DNA from: Victivallales bacterium
GTDB lineage: Bacteria > Verrucomicrobiota > Lentisphaeria > Victivallales > SZUA-371
Direction: 5' to 3'
NCBI GenBank assembly: GCA_028691155.1
Contig: JAQUZV010000119.1
Span: 1-7,059 of the forward strand
DNA length: 7,059 bases
Shown here: positions 6,940-7,059 of the stretch, in pieces
How the letters are laid out: each line of letters starts with the position of its first letter
Position numbering within the stretch: position 1 is the stretch's first letter
The notes under the pieces: model-generated
Database searches by the model: none
The model's input: the letters and a program-made list of their open reading frames with translations, nothing else
What the model was told of the DNA's origin: nothing
Made by a program: the position numbers and the translations under genes

Positions 6940-7059
6940 TCAAATATCAGGAACGTGGAGTCATGCACCTCGTTCACCTCGGCAAGGAACCGGGAGAGGG
7001 CGATCCTGAGAGCGATGGCTATGTCGTCCTGTTCTCCGCCGCTAAACCGGTCGGCCGGG
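6921..7059 (-). pseudogene. Fragment of a Rad50/SMC-type ATPase (signature motif to Walker B), cut at both ends
   Basis: Starting at 7058 the minus strand reads 45 residues to a TGA at 6923-6921. Residues 5-9 are FSGGE, the ABC-ATPase signature in the form found in Rad50, SbcC and SMC-like proteins. It is followed by DDIAIALRIALSRFLAE, the typical helix after the signature, and then STFLIFD, the hydrophobic strand and aspartate of Walker B. In intact proteins the next residue is the catalytic Glu, followed by the D-loop; here the sequence becomes WSKNR and stops. The last five residues are dehydrogenase DNA read in another frame. The 5' part of the gene lies beyond the window. Codon choice (ATA for Ile, AGG for Arg, GAG over GAA) differs from the other genes here, pointing to a different source. 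The ATPase identity is well supported for so short a piece; which family member it is cannot be told. Confidence 0.7.

Noticed and set aside
6921..7059. Idea that the ATPase piece and the dehydrogenase form a genuine fusion protein
   Set aside because: They are in different frames: the ATPase frame stops at 6923-6921 and the dehydrogenase frame has a TGA at 6942-6940 just before LVEKP. No single product could contain both.
1..7059. CRISPR arrays, tRNA or rRNA genes, insertion sequences
   Set aside because: I saw no regularly spaced repeats, no cloverleaf-like tRNA sequence, no rRNA-conserved stretches, and no transposase or terminal inverted repeats, including at the 6940 junction.

Overview
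The window looks like a GC-rich (by eye about 55-60%) bacterial chromosomal fragment. It probably comes from a metagenome, because one end looks like a chimeric join. The genes suggest a Gram-negative-type cell: an inner-membrane-anchored protein with a huge extracytoplasmic part, a secreted partner, and a Gfo/Idh/MocA oxidoreductase. A Lentisphaerota/Verrucomicrobiota-like (PVC) host would fit, but this is inference from general style and not from a marker gene.

Layout. From 1 to about 4952 the minus strand carries a two-gene unit. The upstream gene (4952 to 888) encodes a very large single-pass membrane protein: a basic cytoplasmic N-terminus, one transmembrane helix, a beta-rich region, two tandem domains resembling the CsgG/LpoB-type fold, and helical repeat-like segments to the C-terminus. 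Its stop codon overlaps the start codon of the next gene (ATGA, 888-891). That second gene encodes a protein with a signal-peptide-like N-terminus and runs off the left edge of the window. I recognise neither as a named family. The overlap suggests translational coupling and a shared envelope function.

Positions 4953-5314 are a divergent intergenic region with a good candidate sigma70 promoter pointing right. It serves a 221-residue protein (5315-5980, plus strand) with two adjacent membrane helices followed by a beta-rich cytoplasmic domain. This gene converges with a minus-strand Gfo/Idh/MocA dehydrogenase (6172-6939). Between them lies a strong hairpin with a T-rich tail on the minus strand, a good terminator for the dehydrogenase.

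The dehydrogenase has lost its N-terminal Rossmann domain. At about 6936-6942 the sequence switches abruptly, within a few bases, to the signature and Walker B segment of a Rad50/SMC-type ATPase, read on the same strand and also cut mid-motif. The ATPase fragment uses ATA, AGG and GAG codons in a way unlike the other genes. Either this is an assembly chimera (favoured) or a real deletion or rearrangement. The most interesting candidate for new biology is the coupled envelope gene pair with its divergent membrane gene. The most important caution is the junction near the right edge.
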